From positions 1 through 12,836 of the forward strand of contig JAEYOT010000740.1 of assembly GCA_023411445.1 (NCBI GenBank): a stretch of 12,836 nucleotides of DNA. Direction: 5' to 3'. Origin of the DNA: Pseudomonadota bacterium. Its GTDB lineage: Bacteria > Myxococcota_A > Polyangia > Polyangiales > Polyangiaceae. Position numbers and translations under genes: made by a program. Positions 1 through 5,845 of the stretch are shown here, piece after piece. The notes under the pieces are model-generated. The model had not been told where the DNA came from, did no database searches, and saw only the letters and a list, made by a program, of their open reading frames with translations. Each line of letters begins with the position of its first letter. The first letter of the stretch is position 1.

Positions 1-117
1 CTTCTGGAGCCACCAAGAGCTGAGGCTACCACTCGCCAAGCGCGCGCGGCAGCGACGCGCGGCTCCCGGCCCGAGGCTCCACATGAGCTTCGGGCCGTTT
101 ATCATGGGCCACGTGCT
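1..117. other. Window edge without a supported gene
   Basis: This is the stretch between the window edge and the stop of the XRE-cupin gene. Short open frames run through it on both strands, but none has a recognisable product. The only clear structure is the hairpin at 68-96, listed separately. A gene could end or begin just outside the window. Confidence 0.5.
68..101. terminator. Candidate terminator hairpin downstream of the XRE-cupin gene
   Basis: GGCCCGAGGCTC (68-79) pairs with GAGCTTCGGGCC (85-96) around the 5-base loop CACAT. Eleven pairs are Watson-Crick and one is a G-T mismatch, a G-U wobble in plus-strand RNA. Directly after it on the plus strand comes GTTTAT, a weak T tract. Read from the minus strand, the hairpin begins about 22 bases past the regulator stop codon, so it could end that transcript. 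Read from the plus strand, it could end a gene entering from outside the window. The hairpin is clear; the terminator role is inferred. Confidence 0.5.
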
Positions 118-765
118 TCAGTCGCGCGCGTAGCGGATCACGTTCAAACAGCGGATTTCCCGTGCCGTGCGGTTCTCGTACACGTGCGGCACGTCGGCGC
201 GGAAGAAGACCGAGTCACCGGTGCCGAGCTCGTGCTCGGAGCCGTCGACCACGAGCCGAAGCGAGCCGGTCAGCACCACCAGCGTCTCGGTCGTCCCCTT
301 GCCGTGAGGATCGCTCTTGTGCACCGCCTTGGGCTGAAAGCGTAGGTCGTAGACCTCGATGTCGGCGCTGGCCCCGCCCGGGGAGAGCAGGCGGCTTTCC
401 ATCCTGCCGTCCCCGCTCTTCAACGGGGAGGTGTCGGTCGCGCGCAGGACACGCACGGCTTGATCCTCGCTCGTCCCGAGCAAATCGTGGAACGGCACGT
501 CGAGCCCGACCGCGATTTTCCAGAGCACGGCCAGGGTGGGGTTGGTGCGCGCCCCTTCGATCTGGGAGAGCGCGGCGCGGCTGACGCCGCTGCGCGAGGC
601 CAGGTCGTCCAAAGACAGGCGGCGGTCGGCGCGGAGCTTCTTGAGGACTTCTGCCACGCGCCGCGCCATCTCGGCGGCGCCCAGGTCGTCACCGCGGACG
701 TCCTTGACCGTGGGGCGTCCGGATTCCTTGGGTTGCTCCTTCGCACGTGCTTTCGCCTTGGCCAT
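118..765 (-). CDS. XRE-family transcriptional regulator with C-terminal cupin domain
   Basis: A 215-residue DNA-binding regulator of the HTH-plus-cupin type. Residues 1-30 are a Lys/Arg-rich extension. Residues 36-97 form the XRE helix-turn-helix, with the typical run LDDLASRSGVSRAALSQIE and the following NPTL. Residues 136-212 form a cupin barrel. H149, H154, E160 and, in the second cupin motif GDSVFFRADVPHVYEN, H194 could bind a metal or small ligand. The family senses small molecules through the cupin. E. coli SutR (YdcN), which has this architecture, has been assigned to sulfur utilisation. The gene diverges from cysK-cysE across a 319-bp gap with dyads, so control of cysteine synthesis, and of itself, is the leading inference. 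No Shine-Dalgarno precedes the ATG at 765. Met33 is an alternative start that would drop the basic tail but keep both domains. Confidence 0.9.
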   Translation of the reverse strand: MAKAKARAKEQPKESGRPTVKDVRGDDLGAAEMARRVAEVLKKLRADRRLSLDDLASRSGVSRAALSQIEGARTNPTLAVLWKIAVGLDVPFHDLLGTSEDQAVRVLRATDTSPLKSGDGRMESRLLSPGGASADIEVYDLRFQPKAVHKSDPHGKGTTETLVVLTGSLRLVVDGSEHELGTGDSVFFRADVPHVYENRTAREIRCLNVIRYARD

Positions 766-853
766 GAGGGCGGCAGCTTACTTCAGACTGTCTCCTGACC
801 GGGACACTTCTGCAGGCCTCCGCCCTGCCGGCGGGAACGGCGGCCCCGCACCA

Positions 854-880
854 GCCGCCAAATCGCCCGATTTGCGCGGC
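854..880. promoter_or_regulatory. Dyad, candidate operator overlapping the leader/cysK -35
   Basis: The arms are CAAATCG (859-865) and CGATTTG (868-874), a perfect 7-bp match around CC. Outer arms GCCGC (854-858) and GCGGC (876-880) extend the match with one bulged base. The AAATCG/CGATTT core is unusually AT-rich for this DNA. There is no T tract, so a terminator is unlikely. The dyad covers the candidate -35 at 872-877, where a repressor would sit. The XRE-cupin protein encoded next door is the natural candidate to bind it. The symmetry is seen; the binding is inferred. Confidence 0.45.
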
Positions 881-900
881 GGACGCCCCCGAGCTACCGT
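872..900 (+). promoter_or_regulatory. Candidate promoter of the Cys leader and cysK-cysE
   Basis: TTGCGC (872-877) and TACCGT (895-900) are separated by 17 bases. Each hexamer matches only 3 of 6 bacterial consensus positions, but these include the strongest ones: TTG in the -35, and the first, second and last bases of the -10. The predicted transcript would start around 906-908, two to four bases before the ATG of the short ORF at 910, making that ORF effectively leaderless. The assignment rests on the pattern alone. Confidence 0.35.
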
Positions 901-909
901 CTGGGCCGC

Positions 910-993
910 ATGAGTCGCTCTTCGTTGCGGCACCCCAATGGCTCCAGCCCGTGCTGTATCGGGCTGGCCGGTTCGCTCCGTTCAGTGCGTTGA
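910..993 (+). CDS. Short upstream ORF with adjacent Cys codons, candidate cysteine-responsive leader peptide
   Basis: A 27-residue ORF from ATG 910 to TGA 991-993, ending 91 bases before cysK. Codons 15 and 16 are TGC TGT, giving the local sequence SSPCCIGL. TGT is an uncommon choice in such GC-rich DNA. No Shine-Dalgarno precedes it, but TACCGT lies 9 bases upstream, the same geometry seen at several other starts in this window. Known precedent: in mycobacteria, leaderless short ORFs rich in adjacent Cys codons upstream of sulfur-metabolism operons act as cysteine-responsive attenuators. Here the following operon makes cysteine, and the Cys codons sit in a hairpin loop. Translation of this ORF is not proven. 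A two-Cys run can arise by chance in 27 codons, so confidence is moderate. Confidence 0.45.
   Translation: MSRSSLRHPNGSSPCCIGLAGSLRSVR
944..967 (+). promoter_or_regulatory. Perfect hairpin with the two Cys codons in its loop
   Basis: CCAGCCCG (944-951) and CGGGCTGG (960-967) form a perfect 8-bp stem. The 8-base loop TGCTGTAT contains exactly the two Cys codons of the short ORF. The 3' arm can alternatively pair with GCCAGC at 1014-1019 or 1053-1058, through GCTGGC at 963-968. The 5' arm overlaps GGCTCCAG (940-947), which is complementary to the cysK ribosome binding site. These mutually exclusive pairings are what an attenuator needs. The pairings are read from the sequence; the regulatory role is inferred. 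Confidence 0.5.
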
Positions 994-1084
994 GCCACTG
1001 ACCGGGCGGGCTTGCCAGCTTTGACGGACAAGCTGTCCCGTATGGCGAAATAGCCAGCGGGGCCGCTGCCGAGCTTGGAGCCCC

Positions 1085-2062
1085 ATGTCGACGGTCAGTC
1101 CCTGGTTGGAAAGCTATGCCGAGTCCATCGGCCGCACGCCGCTCGTGCGGCTACGCCGAGTCGTAGACGGCGCGCCCGCGTGCGTGCTCGGCAAGATCGA
1201 GAGTCATAACCCTGCCAGCTCGGTGAAGTGCCGGCTCGGCGCCGCGCTGATCCTGGACGCGGAGCAGCGGGGCGTGCTCGGACCGGGCAAGGAGATCGTG
1301 GAGCCGACCAGCGGCAACACTGGCATTGCGCTGGCGTTCCTGGCCGCCACGCGCGGCTACGCCATCACGCTCGTGATGCCCGCCACGATGAGCTACGAGC
1401 GCCGCAAGCTCCTCCGCGCGTACGGCGCGAAGCTGGTGCTCACGGACGGTGGGCTGGGAATGGAGGGGGCGGTCGGCGCTGCCGAGACCATCGCCGCGTC
1501 GGCTCCAGACCACTACGTGCTCTTGCAGCAATTCAAGAACCCAGCCAACCCCGCGGCGCACGAGCGCACCACCGGGCCGGAGATTTGGCGTGACACGAAC
1601 GGCGCGGTCGACGTGCTGGTGTGCGGCGTCGGCACGGGCGGCACGATCACCGGCGTTTCCCGCTACCTGAAGCGCACGCGCGGCAAGCCCATCGTCACGG
1701 TCGCGGTGGAGCCTGCGGGCAGTCCGGTGTTGTCGCAGCACCGAGCAGGGCAGCGCCTGCGCCCAGGCGCGCACAAGATCCAGGGCATCGGCTCCGGCTT
1801 CGTGCCCGACGTGCTGGATCTCTCACTCGTCGACGCGATCGAACAGGTGCGCGACGACGAAGCCATCGAATTTGCACGGCGACTGACGCGTGAGGAAGGC
1901 ATCCTGTCCGGCATCTCCGGTGGCGCTGCGGCGGCCGTCGCCGTGCGGCTGGCCAAGCGCCCCGAGCACCGCGGCAAGACCATCGTCTGCGTCTTGCCGG
2001 ACTCGGGCGAACGCTACCTGACCACGGCGCTGTTCGATGCGGAGCAGGAGCTGGCATCGTGA
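1085..2062 (+). CDS. cysK: Cysteine synthase A (O-acetylserine sulfhydrylase)
   Basis: A PLP enzyme of 325 residues that makes cysteine from O-acetylserine and sulfide in the cytoplasm. Motifs follow E. coli CysK closely: [11 protein letters not shown] with the PLP lysine K48, the substrate-binding loop TSGNTG (75-80), QFKNPANP (149-156), the phosphate-binding GTGGT (183-187), [23 protein letters not shown] and [11 protein letters not shown] near the C-terminus. The length is typical, and no extra CBS domain is present, which argues against cystathionine beta-synthase. The SVKCR motif and overall match favour CysK over CysM. The ATG at 1085 has GGAG (1077-1080) only 4 bases upstream, so its ribosome binding site is weak or poorly spaced. 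That fits regulated translation by the leader ahead of it. Its stop overlaps the start of cysE by 4 bp. Confidence 0.95.
   Translation: MSTVSPWLESYAESIGRTPLVRLRRVVDGAPACVLGKIESHNPASSVKCRLGAALILDAEQRGVLGPGKEIVEPTSGNTGIALAFLAATRGYAITLVMPATMSYERRKLLRAYGAKLVLTDGGLGMEGAVGAAETIAASAPDHYVLLQQFKNPANPAAHERTTGPEIWRDTNGAVDVLVCGVGTGGTITGVSRYLKRTRGKPIVTVAVEPAGSPVLSQHRAGQRLRPGAHKIQGIGSGFVPDVLDLSLVDAIEQVRDDEAIEFARRLTREEGILSGISGGAAAAVAVRLAKRPEHRGKTIVCVLPDSGERYLTTALFDAEQELAS
2046..2061 (+). promoter_or_regulatory. Ribosome binding site and GTG start of cysE inside cysK
   Basis: AGGAG (2046-2050) lies 8 bases before a GTG at 2059-2061, and that GTG overlaps the cysK TGA (2060-2062) as GTGA. This is good spacing for initiation and points to translational coupling of cysE to cysK. 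Confidence 0.75.
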
Positions 2063-3006
2063 ACGACAAGCTGACGTTCTCGCGCGACTCCAGCCTTCCT
2101 CCCGGCTTGAGCGTGGGCTGGGATCTCAGCCCGATCGTGAAGGAGCTGCGCGCCGCCAGCACCCGCCTGGCCAGCGGCAAGACGCTGCTCGGCCGGCGAG
2201 AGCTGCCGTCGCACGACGCGCTGGTGGCGATCGCCGGCCGCTTGCGCGCGGTGCTCTTTCCCGCGCATTTTGGCCCGTCGGATCTGACCGACGAGGGCCT
2301 GGAGTATTTCGTCGGCCACACCCTGGACGCCACGCTGCTAGCGCTCGTGGAGCAGGTGCGGCGCGCCTTGACCTACGCCGACGACTCGGCGCCGCGACAC
2401 GGGCACGCCACCGAGATCGTGCGGGCGTTCGCCTCCAGCCTGCCCAGAGTGCGCGCGCTGCTGGAGAGCGACGCACGCGCCGCTTTCGAAGGCGACCCCG
2501 CTGCCACCAGCATCGACGAGGCGGTGTTCTGCTATCCCGGCATCACGGCCATCACGCACCACCGCTTGGCTCACGAGCTGTACCGCTTGGAGGTGCCGCT
2601 GATCCCGCGCATCCTGTCCGAGATCGCGCACGTGGACACGGGTGTGGACATCCACCCCGGCGCCGAGATCGGCGGGAGCTTCTTCATCGACCACGGCACG
2701 GGCGTCGTGATCGGCGAGACGACGCGCATCGGGGAGCGCGTGAGGCTGTATCAGGGCGTCACCCTGGGCGCGAAGAGCTTCCCGCTGGATGAAGACGGTC
2801 ACCCCAGCAAGGGCGTCGCGCGTCACCCGATCGTGGAGGATGACGTGGTGATCTACGCTGGCGCCACGGTGCTCGGGCGCATTCGCATCGGCGCTGGCTC
2901 CAGCATCGGCGGCAACGTGTGGCTGACGCGCAGCGTGCCGCCGCACAGCCGCGTGACGCAAGCGCAGGCGCGCAGCGAGGCCTTCGAAGGCGGCGGGGGC
3001 ATCTGA
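2059..3006 (+). CDS. cysE: Serine O-acetyltransferase
   Basis: A 315-residue enzyme that acetylates serine with acetyl-CoA, giving O-acetylserine for CysK. Residues 1-180 are a helical N-terminal region, and about 190-305 is the left-handed beta-helix of hexapeptide repeats. The expected catalytic residues are present: D197 (VDIHPG), H212 ([11 protein letters not shown]) and H256 (ARHPIVED). The insert [17 protein letters not shown] places it with the longer SAT form often named EpsC-like. The protein ends GGGGI. A C-terminal isoleucine is the residue that inserts into the CysK active site in the cysteine synthase complex. The GTG start overlaps the cysK stop, so the two are expected to be made together. 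Feedback inhibition by cysteine is usual for the family but cannot be judged from sequence alone. Confidence 0.95.
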   Translation: MNDKLTFSRDSSLPPGLSVGWDLSPIVKELRAASTRLASGKTLLGRRELPSHDALVAIAGRLRAVLFPAHFGPSDLTDEGLEYFVGHTLDATLLALVEQVRRALTYADDSAPRHGHATEIVRAFASSLPRVRALLESDARAAFEGDPAATSIDEAVFCYPGITAITHHRLAHELYRLEVPLIPRILSEIAHVDTGVDIHPGAEIGGSFFIDHGTGVVIGETTRIGERVRLYQGVTLGAKSFPLDEDGHPSKGVARHPIVEDDVVIYAGATVLGRIRIGAGSSIGGNVWLTRSVPPHSRVTQAQARSEAFEGGGGI

Positions 3007-3033
3007 GCCCTGCGTGTCTTCAAGCCGGGCTCG
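3004..3033. terminator. Weak inverted repeat between convergent cysE and MFS genes
   Basis: GAGCCC (3005-3010) and GGGCTC (3027-3032) form 6-bp arms with a 16-base spacer. They span the 13-bp gap between the convergent cysE and MFS stop codons. There is no T tract. The position suits a shared bidirectional terminator, but the structure is modest. Confidence 0.25.
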
Positions 3034-4252
3034 AGAGCGCGGGCTCCTTGTTGGCCGTGCGCTCAGCCCACTCGGTGAGCACGAGCGCCAGCAAGGCGCA
3101 CGTCGTAAAGCAGCCGACCAGGGGAAGGATCGAGCCGTCGTAGAGGAGGCCGAACGGTGTGCCGATGGCGAGCGCGACCAGGTTGCTGACTGAGCCGGTG
3201 ACCGCGGCGGCGATGCCGGCGATGTGGCCCATGGGCTCCATGGCCCGCGCGTTGAAGTTGCCGAACAGGATGCCGTTGAAGAAGAAGCAGACAAACAGGT
3301 AGCTCATCAGCGCCAGGAGCGGCGGATGGCCATGCCAGGCTGCGGCCGCCCCCAGCGCAGCGAGCGAGAGCGTGGCGCTGCTGGCCAGCGCGACGCGGCT
3401 CAGGCGCCGCATGCCGAAGCGCATCACCAGCTTGGCGTTGACGAAGCTGGCGATGCCGATGGAGCTGGCCAATATCCCGAAGAACACGGGGAACAGCTGG
3501 CCGAGGCCATACTGCTCCTGAAAAATCTGCTGCGCCGTGGACAGGTAGTTGATGAAGGCGCCGAAGGTCGCGCCGGTGGCCAGCATGTAGCCCAGCGTGA
3601 TGCGGCTCTTGAACGTCTCGACCACTCCGCTGCCGATGGTGCGCAGCGCGAAGGGTCTGCGCCGCTCGGGCGGCAGCGTCTCCGGTTGACGCAGCGCGAA
3701 CCAGAGCACGTTCAGCGCCGCCATGGCGACCAGGGCATAGAAGATGGCGCGCCAGCTCGCTACCGCCAGCACGCCCTGGCCGATGCTGGGAGCCAGTACC
3801 GGCACCAAAATGAACACGGTGGAGACGAACGACATCACCTTGGCCATGCCGCGCCCGGCGTACACGTCGCGCACCAGCGCGATAGAGACGATGCGCGGGC
3901 CTGCCGCACCGAAGCCCGAGAGCGCGCGACCGAACAACAACCAGCCGAAGCTGCTCGTGAGCGCGCAAATCAAGTTGCCTAGAACGAACGCGCCGATGCC
4001 GACGAACAGCGTCGCGCGGCGCCCCGTGCTGTCTGACGCCGGCCCGCTCACCAGCTGCCCGACGGACAGCCCGGCGAAGAACATGCTCAGCACCAGCTGT
4101 CGATCGTTGTCGCTGGCCGCGCCCAGCTCGCGGGCCATGTTGCCGAGGGCGGGCAGCATGGTGTCGATCGACATGGCGACGAGCGACGTCGTCAGCGCCA
4201 CCAGCGCGATGAACTCGACTTTGGGAGCCGGAGCAGCTGGGCGATCGGTCAT
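3020..4252 (-). CDS. MFS transporter, Bcr/CflA-type drug efflux family
   Basis: A 410-residue inner-membrane protein with about 12 hydrophobic segments. Family signs are the first-helix sequence MSIDTMLPAL (D30), as in Bcr (SIDMYLPAL), motif A GPASDSTGRR (70-79), R109 in helix 4 and RDVY (128-131). The Bcr/CflA family exports drugs and small metabolites by proton antiport; some members export amino acids, including cysteine. The substrate here cannot be told. I chose ATG 4252 because the longer open frame would overlap the upstream DUF1552 gene and add 39 polar residues unlike the family, and because TATAGC lies 10 bases upstream of this ATG. The gene follows DUF1552 by 26 bp and converges with cysE. 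Confidence 0.88.
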   Translation of the reverse strand: MTDRPAAPAPKVEFIALVALTTSLVAMSIDTMLPALGNMARELGAASDNDRQLVLSMFFAGLSVGQLVSGPASDSTGRRATLFVGIGAFVLGNLICALTSSFGWLLFGRALSGFGAAGPRIVSIALVRDVYAGRGMAKVMSFVSTVFILVPVLAPSIGQGVLAVASWRAIFYALVAMAALNVLWFALRQPETLPPERRRPFALRTIGSGVVETFKSRITLGYMLATGATFGAFINYLSTAQQIFQEQYGLGQLFPVFFGILASSIGIASFVNAKLVMRFGMRRLSRVALASSATLSLAALGAAAAWHGHPPLLALMSYLFVCFFFNGILFGNFNARAMEPMGHIAGIAAAVTGSVSNLVALAIGTPFGLLYDGSILPLVGCFTTCALLALVLTEWAERTANKEPALSSPA

Positions 4253-4262
4253 GACCGCGCCC

Positions 4263-4271
4263 GCTATAGCA
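4263..4271 (-). promoter_or_regulatory. Extended -10 promoter candidate for the MFS gene
   Basis: On the minus strand the sequence reads TGC-TATAGC, an extended -10 form (TGn plus hexamer), ending 10 bases before the ATG at 4252. It sits inside the 26-bp gap after the DUF1552 stop. There is no Shine-Dalgarno. It closely matches CCTGCTATAAG upstream of the lipoprotein gene at 7842. This suggests that the MFS gene has its own promoter and a very short leader. Confidence 0.45.
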
Positions 4272-4278
4272 GGACCGC

Positions 4279-5832
4279 TCAGGCCTTCAAGAAGGGCAGA
4301 ATGTCGCTCGCCATTTGGAAGTAGCGGGAGGACGTGTCCCCGTAGTGTTTGGCGTAGGGGGGCGTCCAAGACTCCTTGGAGATGAACGGCACGCCGTAGC
4401 CCTTGTGATCCCAGCGCTCGAACTCGCTGGGCTGCATGCCCATCGCCTGCAGCACCGTGGCGAGGAACTGACTATAGAGCACGCCGAGATACTGCTTGCC
4501 CCCCGCCTCGGGATCGTACAGCGAGCTCGGGTTGCCGACGCGGCGGTAGTCCGCCAGAAGGCCTGTCTTGAAGAAGCCGGCGGCGCTGCCGAAGGTGATG
4601 ACCGGGATCGACACCGAGTCGTGCGTGGACATGCCGCTCTCCTGGCTCCACACCAAGAGCGAGTTGTCCAGGTAGGTCATGCCGGGGGCCTCTTCTTCGT
4701 CCAGGCGCGCCGCCAGGTCCAAGAACACTCCCTCGAAGATGCGCTGGTAGCTCTGCTCGATCAGCGCTTGGGGCTCGGGCAGCTGCCACTGGTGAGCCAC
4801 CTCCTGGTGCCAGTCGCCGCCGTACGCCACGAAGCGATCCGTTTGGCCGTAGCCGAGCACGCCGATGCGGCTGGTACCGCAGATGAAGGCCGCGGTGACG
4901 ACCTCGTTCCACAGCTGACCGTAGGCGGCCGCGTCCTCCGGCGTGTTGCCGCGGTGGCTACGCGCGTCGTCCGTCGGTGCTTGCACGTCACCGCAGCTCG
5001 CCTTGGCGCCCAGCTTGCGCTCCAGCTCGGCGATGCGCGCAATGTGATCGTCGAGCCGCCGCCGATCCGCCACAGACAGCCGGCGGTTGCCGTCGCGCAG
5101 TCGCTTGTAGCTCTCCAGCACCTTATCGACGACGGGCGCGCGCGGCGCAGGTCCGCTGTCCTCCGGCACGAAGATCTTGTCGAACAGGGCGCGCGAGCTG
5201 TCGTAGCCGCGCACGTTGTCGATGGTACCGCTCTGAGCCTCCGGATCCGAGTAGTTCCAGGACACCGGGCGCGAGCTCATGAGCATACTGCGCTCGCGCG
5301 TGCTCGACAGATCCGGGTAAAACGAGGGCGACCAGGCCAAGAGCTGGTCGATGGTCGGCCGCGGCGAGCTCTGCACGTCCTTGCCGTCCTGCCCGTTGCC
5401 GTCGTTACGCGCGTAGTTGCCGAGGTGGAGGCCGGTGTTGTGGGCGATGTAGAACGGCACGTCCAAGCCGTGGAGCACGTTCATCTTGCTCACCAGTTGC
5501 TCGCCGAAGCGGCTGGAGTCACCCGACAAAATGGGGGAGACGACGCGCCGGTCACCCTCGAGCCGACTGGTCAACGCGCCGCTCGCGATCTCGTGACCGG
5601 GCAGCAGCTCTCGCTTGGTCGTCAGCATGCTGCTGTCCGGGAACATGCTGCTCTCGAACGCCGCGCCGTGATCGGTACACAGCCAGTACAGGCGAGGTTT
5701 GCGGGTGTAGATCGGATCTTGCCCGTAGGCGGACTTGGTCAAGAGCGACGGCAGCACCGGCAGCGCCAAGGTGACGCCCCCGAGCCCCACCAACACTTGC
5801 CGGCGCGTGATGTCGATGATTTGCCGCGGCAT
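4279..5832 (-). CDS. DUF1552 (PF07586) family protein, Tat-exported
   Basis: A 517-residue exported protein of unknown function. The N-terminus has a twin-arginine signal (ITRRQVLVGLGG, R10-R11), then a hydrophobic stretch and a probable cleavage after SAYG (34-37). Family features: NVLHGLDVPF (118-127), a coiled-coil-like stretch around 235-275 (ELERKLG), GVLGYGQTDRFV (324-335) and LDNSLLVWSQESG with the following H404 and PVITFGSAAGFFKTG (410-424). PF07586 is known by an HXXSHH motif; here the likely equivalent WHQEVAHQW (341-349) is degenerate. Tat export implies folding, perhaps with a cofactor, before secretion. It lies 13 bp after the DUF1592 gene, with AGGAG 8 bases before its ATG. This pairing recurs in planctomycetes and myxobacteria and suggests joint work in the envelope. 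Confidence 0.9.
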   Translation of the reverse strand: MPRQIIDITRRQVLVGLGGVTLALPVLPSLLTKSAYGQDPIYTRKPRLYWLCTDHGAAFESSMFPDSSMLTTKRELLPGHEIASGALTSRLEGDRRVVSPILSGDSSRFGEQLVSKMNVLHGLDVPFYIAHNTGLHLGNYARNDGNGQDGKDVQSSPRPTIDQLLAWSPSFYPDLSSTRERSMLMSSRPVSWNYSDPEAQSGTIDNVRGYDSSRALFDKIFVPEDSGPAPRAPVVDKVLESYKRLRDGNRRLSVADRRRLDDHIARIAELERKLGAKASCGDVQAPTDDARSHRGNTPEDAAAYGQLWNEVVTAAFICGTSRIGVLGYGQTDRFVAYGGDWHQEVAHQWQLPEPQALIEQSYQRIFEGVFLDLAARLDEEEAPGMTYLDNSLLVWSQESGMSTHDSVSIPVITFGSAAGFFKTGLLADYRRVGNPSSLYDPEAGGKQYLGVLYSQFLATVLQAMGMQPSEFERWDHKGYGVPFISKESWTPPYAKHYGDTSSRYFQMASDILPFLKA

Positions 5833-5845
5833 CAGGCTTGCTCCT
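5833..5845 (-). promoter_or_regulatory. Shine-Dalgarno of the DUF1552 gene
   Basis: On the minus strand AGGAG is followed by 8 bases (CAAGCCTG) and then ATG. It fills the 13-bp gap after the DUF1592 stop and confirms the start at 5832. It is one of the few clear ribosome binding sites in the window. Confidence 0.7.

Larger units (their letters stand above)
766..1084. other. 319-bp divergent control region between the XRE-cupin gene and cysK
   Basis: No long gene lies here, but the region is dense in structure. Going from the regulator toward cysK it holds: an imperfect palindrome at 783-798 (TCAG/CTGA arms) beside the regulator's -10-like AGCTTA (775-780, plus strand); a strong dyad at 854-880; a candidate promoter TTGCGC-N17-TACCGT (872-900); a 27-codon short ORF at 910-993 with adjacent Cys codons; a perfect hairpin at 944-967 around those codons; the 13-bp palindrome GGACAAGCTGTCC (1026-1038); the hairpin CAGCGG-GG-CCGCTG (1055-1068); and the cysK ribosome binding site GGAG (1077-1080). 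The arrangement suggests both an operator and a translated leader. These roles are inferred. Confidence 0.6.

Noticed and set aside
1..105. Minus-strand frame open from ATG 105 to the window edge
   Set aside because: No Shine-Dalgarno, no recognisable product, and it runs through the strong hairpin at 68-96. The visible part is too short to support.
1021..1046. TTGACG (1021-1026) with TATGGC (1041-1046) as a cysK promoter
   Set aside because: The spacer is only 14 bases, too short for a standard promoter. The palindrome GGACAAGCTGTCC lies within it and may be structural or an operator, but I cannot support a promoter.
4253..4369. 39-residue N-terminal extension of the MFS protein
   Set aside because: It overlaps the DUF1552 coding end by 91 bp, is unlike Bcr/CflA N-termini, and the ATG at 4252 has a promoter-like TATAGC in the right place.
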